Source: Pseudomonadota bacterium
GTDB taxonomy: Bacteria > Pseudomonadota > Gammaproteobacteria > Burkholderiales > JAJZUU01
Length of the DNA stretch: 45,332 nucleotides
Direction of reading: 5' to 3'
NCBI GenBank assembly: GCA_021848325.1
Contig: JAJZUU010000017.1
Span: forward strand, 1 to 45,332
Shown here piece by piece: positions 42,597 through 45,332 of the stretch; within the stretch, counting starts at the first letter, position 1; each line of letters starts with the position of its first letter. The notes under the pieces are model-generated. The model had not been told where the DNA came from. It did no database searches and saw only the letters and a program-made list of their open reading frames with translations. The position numbers and the translations under genes were made by a program.

Positions 42597-42892
42597 GTCG
42601 GTGAGCCGTCGGCGACGAGGAATTTGCCGGTTGCAATCCGGCGCGTCCCGCAACGTATTTCGAAGCGGACATGGTTTTCCGCAACTTCGTATTCCAGTTC
42701 CAGCGCATCGTTTGGCCCCGCGGGGCTGAGGAACTTCGCCACCTGGAGTCCGGCCAGGGTCAACCCGTATTGCGACTCGACAATGCGTTGTGTTCGGTCC
42801 AGAAGCTGTACGCCCGGAACGATCGGGCGGCCGGGAAAGTGGCCGGCAAAAGCCGGGTGGTCGGATTCGAAAGGAAGGGGGACGATGGGCAT
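42593..42892 (-). CDS. FabZ-like 3-hydroxyacyl-ACP dehydratase (ApeI-like)
   Basis: A 99-aa hot-dog protein. The signature DHPAFAGHFPGRPIVPGVQL carries the FabZ catalytic histidine, and the rest (LAGLQVAKFLSPAGPNDALE; VRFEIRCGTRRIATGKFLV) forms the beta sheet. It is shorter than typical FabZ (~145 aa), as expected for the ApeI type. It would dehydrate hydroxyacyl intermediates together with the ApeP-like subunit. It lies 9 bases downstream of the ligase gene and overlaps the acyltransferase gene. Confidence 0.9.
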   Translation of the reverse strand: MPIVPLPFESDHPAFAGHFPGRPIVPGVQLLDRTQRIVESQYGLTLAGLQVAKFLSPAGPNDALELEYEVAENHVRFEIRCGTRRIATGKFLVADGSPT

Positions 42893-42901
42893 CGGGGTTT
42901 G

Positions 42902-44236
42902 TTATGGAATGTGTTTGGCGATGAGTTCCGTCATGACCGATGCCGGAATTTTGCCATTGCCGTCGCGCGGAAGGGCGTCGAGAAACACGATCGGCCGGGG
43001 CAGGAAGACCGGGTCCAGTTGCTGCAGCAGGGATGACTGGATGTCGTTCGGGCACAGTCCCGGTGCGACCACGAATGCAGCCAGGCGTGAAACGTTCCGT
43101 TCCGGATTGCCTTCCGGAACGCAGAACACGCCGTCGTTCACGCCGGACAGGCTGACGATGACGTGGTTGAGGTAAGTCAGCGAACTGCGCTTTCCGGCGA
43201 CATTGACCATGTCCGAGTTGCGGCCGAGCAGCCGGAACCGCGACGGGCCGTATAGTTCCAGAATGTCGTTGAGCACCTGCGGGCTTTCCAGGTGGCCGCC
43301 TGTGGCGACGGCGGTACCCTGATCCTGTTCGAGTACGATGCCGTCGTAGGTTTTCCACTCGGCATGCCTGGTGGGCTGGCGGGTGGCGATCTGGCCGGTT
43401 TCCGTGGAGCCGTAGATTTCTATTATCGGCGCGCCCAGCCTGGCTTCGGCTTCGCTTGCCAGTTCGCTGGACAACGGGGCCGTCGCGGAAACGATTGCGG
43501 AAATAGCCGGGAACTCGATGTCGGCATCCACCAGTTTGCGCAGGTGGAACGGGGTGGTGACGAGGAGGCGCGGCGCGGGCAGTTCGGCCAGTGCGGCAAG
43601 TGCGTCCGCGGGGAAGAACGGCAACCGCGCGCTCAATTGTCCCCCGCCGAGGATGGGCAAGAAGATGGTCGATTCGAGCCCGTACATGTGCTGGAACGGC
43701 ACCGTGCCCAATACGGCGCATGGTTTGCCGGTGGTCGCCCACATGCGCTTGGCTTCGGCGGCGGCGCACTGGCATATCCGCCCGAAAGTCTTGGCATGTC
43801 CTCTTGGTTTGCCGGTGGAGCCCGAGGTGTAAACATACATTATCCGCTGATCGAAAGGGATGCGGGGGATGGCCGGGATGACTTCGGATATGCAGGCCTT
43901 GCCATCGGATACCCGCAGGTAAGGCAGGCGATGGGACGAGCACGGCTGGTCGCCCAGACAAACCAGGTCCGGCAATTCGCTGCCCAGGCCGGTAATGACT
44001 TCCGGGGCGGCGGAGTTGGGCAGGACGCTCAGCATGCCTCGGGAGATGCTGGCAAAAAGCGTTGCCGCGAACCAGTAGCGATCCTTGCACAGGTTGAGGA
44101 CGTGGCCGGTGTCCGGGATGCGCGCCGCCAGGGCCAGCACGTCGCGCAGGAACTCGGCGTGGGTGACGGGCCTTGCGCCACGGTAGGCCACTATCGAATC
44201 CATGCCGGATTCCGGCAGAAGCGGTAACGTATCCAT
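42902..44236 (-). CDS. AMP-dependent aryl-ACP ligase (ApeH-like)
   Basis: A 444-aa adenylate-forming enzyme. The P-loop motif YVYTSGSTGKPRGHAKT, the helix-capping EIYGSTETGQIATRQ, the hinge region RFRLLGRNSDMVNVAGKR, and the catalytic lysine motif LPRDGNGKIPASV near the C-terminus are all intact. It would activate hydroxybenzoate from the chorismatase and load it onto an ACP. It lies between the membrane protein gene (5-base gap) and the FabZ-like gene. Confidence 0.92.
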   Translation of the reverse strand: MDTLPLLPESGMDSIVAYRGARPVTHAEFLRDVLALAARIPDTGHVLNLCKDRYWFAATLFASISRGMLSVLPNSAAPEVITGLGSELPDLVCLGDQPCSSHRLPYLRVSDGKACISEVIPAIPRIPFDQRIMYVYTSGSTGKPRGHAKTFGRICQCAAAEAKRMWATTGKPCAVLGTVPFQHMYGLESTIFLPILGGGQLSARLPFFPADALAALAELPAPRLLVTTPFHLRKLVDADIEFPAISAIVSATAPLSSELASEAEARLGAPIIEIYGSTETGQIATRQPTRHAEWKTYDGIVLEQDQGTAVATGGHLESPQVLNDILELYGPSRFRLLGRNSDMVNVAGKRSSLTYLNHVIVSLSGVNDGVFCVPEGNPERNVSRLAAFVVAPGLCPNDIQSSLLQQLDPVFLPRPIVFLDALPRDGNGKIPASVMTELIAKHIP

Positions 44237-44241
44237 TGTTG

Positions 44242-44886
44242 CTATTGCGTGTTCTGGCGCTGCGAGTATTCCAGGTAGGCCTGGATGGTTGCGGTGACGC
44301 TTATGCGGGGGCCGTCAGGCATCAGTCGCAAGCGTATCAGGTATTCTCCGACGAACATGACACCGAGCGAGATGGGGGTCAGCAGGTTGGCAAAAATCGA
44401 CCATACCTTGATCGGGGCGAAGAAAAAAAGCAGGACCGACACTATTGCGCTGATCGCGAAGTATAGGGTCCAGGCGAGAGTGACCTTCCAGGTGTAGCAA
44501 AGGTAATCCGCATCCAGCGGTTCGGGGACGACAAAGCTGGCGATGCGCGAACACAGCGCCGCCGCATGGCTGTTTCCCAGGGTGCTGCCGAAGGTGATGC
44601 CCAGAAAGGTCATTGCACCGGCATGCTGAATGAAATAAAGCCACGCGCTGTGTTCGCGCAGGTTGTCGAGATTCATGGCAATTGCCAGCGCGCAGGCGAT
44701 GCAGAGCGGTAATAACAGCATCCGCGCCTTCGCGTTCCAGGCAGTCGCCAGCGCTGCCGCGCCGAGCGGGGCGAGTCCTAGGAAAACTGTGACAGGCGGC
44801 GGGTGCGGGGAGGTCGTCGCGACGTAGCCCATGCCGAGATAGGCCGCGCCTACCGTTGCGATAAATATATTCTTGATAGAAATCAC
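44242..44886 (-). CDS. COG4648-like membrane protein of the aryl polyene cluster
   Basis: A 214-aa integral membrane protein with about six hydrophobic segments (residues ~5-25, 30-48, 53-72, 84-101, 133-160, 163-185) and a cytosolic-looking C-terminus. It resembles the uncharacterised COG4648 membrane proteins that sit beside the acyl-ACP ligase in aryl polyene clusters; its role is not known. The start is GTG 44886 with no clear ribosome-binding site, so the exact start is uncertain. It is the first gene of the minus-strand unit that runs through ligase, dehydratase, acyltransferase, LolA and exporter. Confidence 0.8.
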   Translation of the reverse strand: MISIKNIFIATVGAAYLGMGYVATTSPHPPPVTVFLGLAPLGAAALATAWNAKARMLLLPLCIACALAIAMNLDNLREHSAWLYFIQHAGAMTFLGITFGSTLGNSHAAALCSRIASFVVPEPLDADYLCYTWKVTLAWTLYFAISAIVSVLLFFFAPIKVWSIFANLLTPISLGVMFVGEYLIRLRLMPDGPRISVTATIQAYLEYSQRQNTQ

Positions 44887-44978
44887 TTTTGGCTGTGCTC
44901 GACGAAGGCTTGCCTATGAGGCAGTATGGCTTGGGGGTTATTTTCAGACAGTATGCCATTATCGCTTCTGCCGATTAA

Positions 44979-45031
44979 GGCGTCGAGAAATAATAGCTTG
45001 GAAAATGTCCAAGTTATTGTTTCTCGACGCC
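44979..45031. repeat. 53-bp hairpin element flanked by TAA duplications
   Basis: Same ends as the copy at 3301-3345 (GGCGTCGAGAAA / TTTCTCGACGCC), flanked by TAA at 44976-44978 and 45032-45034. The inner stem (TAATAGCTTGGA / TCCAAGTTATTG) is nearly perfect around a short loop. It lies upstream of the pigment operon's first gene. Confidence 0.82.
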
Positions 45032-45047
45032 TAAGAGGTTCCTAATC

Positions 45048-45166
45048 ATCCTAGAAACGGCCGTAACTGGCTCACCAAAGGGGTGAACCCTGGAATTGTA
45101 GATAAAGTAAATTTAGAAGCACGATGCTGAAACCTCAATGGAGCGGTCAACGGCCGTTTCTGGGAT
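45048..45166. mobile_element. 119-bp MITE-like element related to 38489-38726
   Basis: Ends ATCCTAGAAACGGCCGT and ACGGCCGTTTCTGGGAT are imperfect inverted repeats. The GGAGCGGTCAAC sub-terminal sequence is shared with the 38489-38726 element. No coding capacity. Confidence 0.65.
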
Positions 45167-45237
45167 CATACCGGTCGACACAACATGAGCCAGTAGGACG
45201 GGTGGCTAGTAGTTCGTTCCAATAAAATGATTACACA

Positions 45238-45332
45238 TTAAGCTACTCCGAGGTCAAACTTGTTCCAGCGAAACACAACTGGTGAAGCGTTGATCTCGTC
45301 GATGCCCTTCAGGATGCGTGTTTTCAGTTCAT
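45238..45332 (-). pseudogene. C-terminal end of an IS630-type transposase (cut by window edge)
   Basis: The minus strand encodes ELKTRILKGIDEINASPVVF RWNKFDLGVA and then TAA (45238-45240). The 'I..INASPVVFRW' end is typical of IS630-family transposases. The rest lies outside the window, so it is not known whether the gene is intact. Confidence 0.6.

Noticed and set aside
42597..44090. N-terminal extension of the LpxL-like acyltransferase to 811 codons
   Set aside because: The extra ~500 codons are an Arg/Pro-rich shadow of the ligase and dehydratase genes; the ATG at 42596 with ATGA overlap is the natural start.
1..45332. CRISPR arrays, tRNA or rRNA genes
   Set aside because: No direct-repeat/spacer pattern and no tRNA cloverleaf or rRNA signature was seen on either strand.

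Overview
The window looks like bacterial chromosome of moderately high GC content. The gene set (a hydroxybenzoate-primed aryl polyene pathway with LolA-like and MMPL export genes, plus IS66 and IS630 debris) points to a Gram-negative proteobacterium, most plausibly a betaproteobacterium. That assignment is inference from gene content; no rRNA or other phylogenetic marker is present.

Left half (about 69-23400, all minus strand): one tightly packed array of 17 genes encoding a contractile phage-tail-like injection particle. In transcription order: an unknown 365-aa protein, tail sheath, tail tube, tail-assembly-chaperone-like protein, a 406-aa low-complexity protein in the tape-measure slot, a gpU-like protein, a small all-helical protein, a 1290-aa chimera (gpU-like + OmpA-like + peptidoglycan-binding + C-terminal HEXXH), a HEAT-like protein, gpD-like hub, gpV-like spike, PAAR-like tip, gp25, baseplate J, a giant gpI-like baseplate protein carrying eight tandem repeats, a 310-aa unknown, and a 1053-aa protein with a C-terminal helix-hairpin-helix. 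No capsid, portal, terminase, integrase or lysis gene is present, so this is not an intact prophage. No AAA+ ATPase is visible, but the left edge of the window is open. A near-consensus sigma-54 promoter with an upstream inverted repeat lies in front of the first gene.

Middle (about 23400-26960): an AT-rich control region, an acyl carrier protein gene, a decayed IS66-family element (tnpA, tnpB and tnpC all damaged) and an unrecognised 295-aa protein.

Right half (about 27016-44886): an aryl polyene (xanthomonadin/arcuflavin-type) pigment cluster in four transcription units. A chorismatase would make the hydroxybenzoate starter and an acyl-ACP ligase (ApeH-like) would load it. Two ketosynthases, a chain-length factor, a ketoreductase, two hot-dog dehydratases and two ACPs would extend it. 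Three methyltransferases, a glycosyltransferase, two acyltransferases and a NodB-like deacetylase would tailor or anchor it; a LolA-like protein and an MMPL exporter would move it to the outer membrane. The first ACP gene (24176-24487) is separated from the rest of the cluster by the IS66 remnant.

The window is sprinkled with small palindromic or MITE-like elements (1-42, 3301-3345, 26922-26955, 33617-33661, 38288-38494, 38489-38726, 44979-45031, 45048-45166). Several have clear TNA-type target duplications; one rewrites the C-terminus of a ketosynthase gene and a tandem pair splits the pigment operon. The right edge holds the end of an IS630-type transposase.
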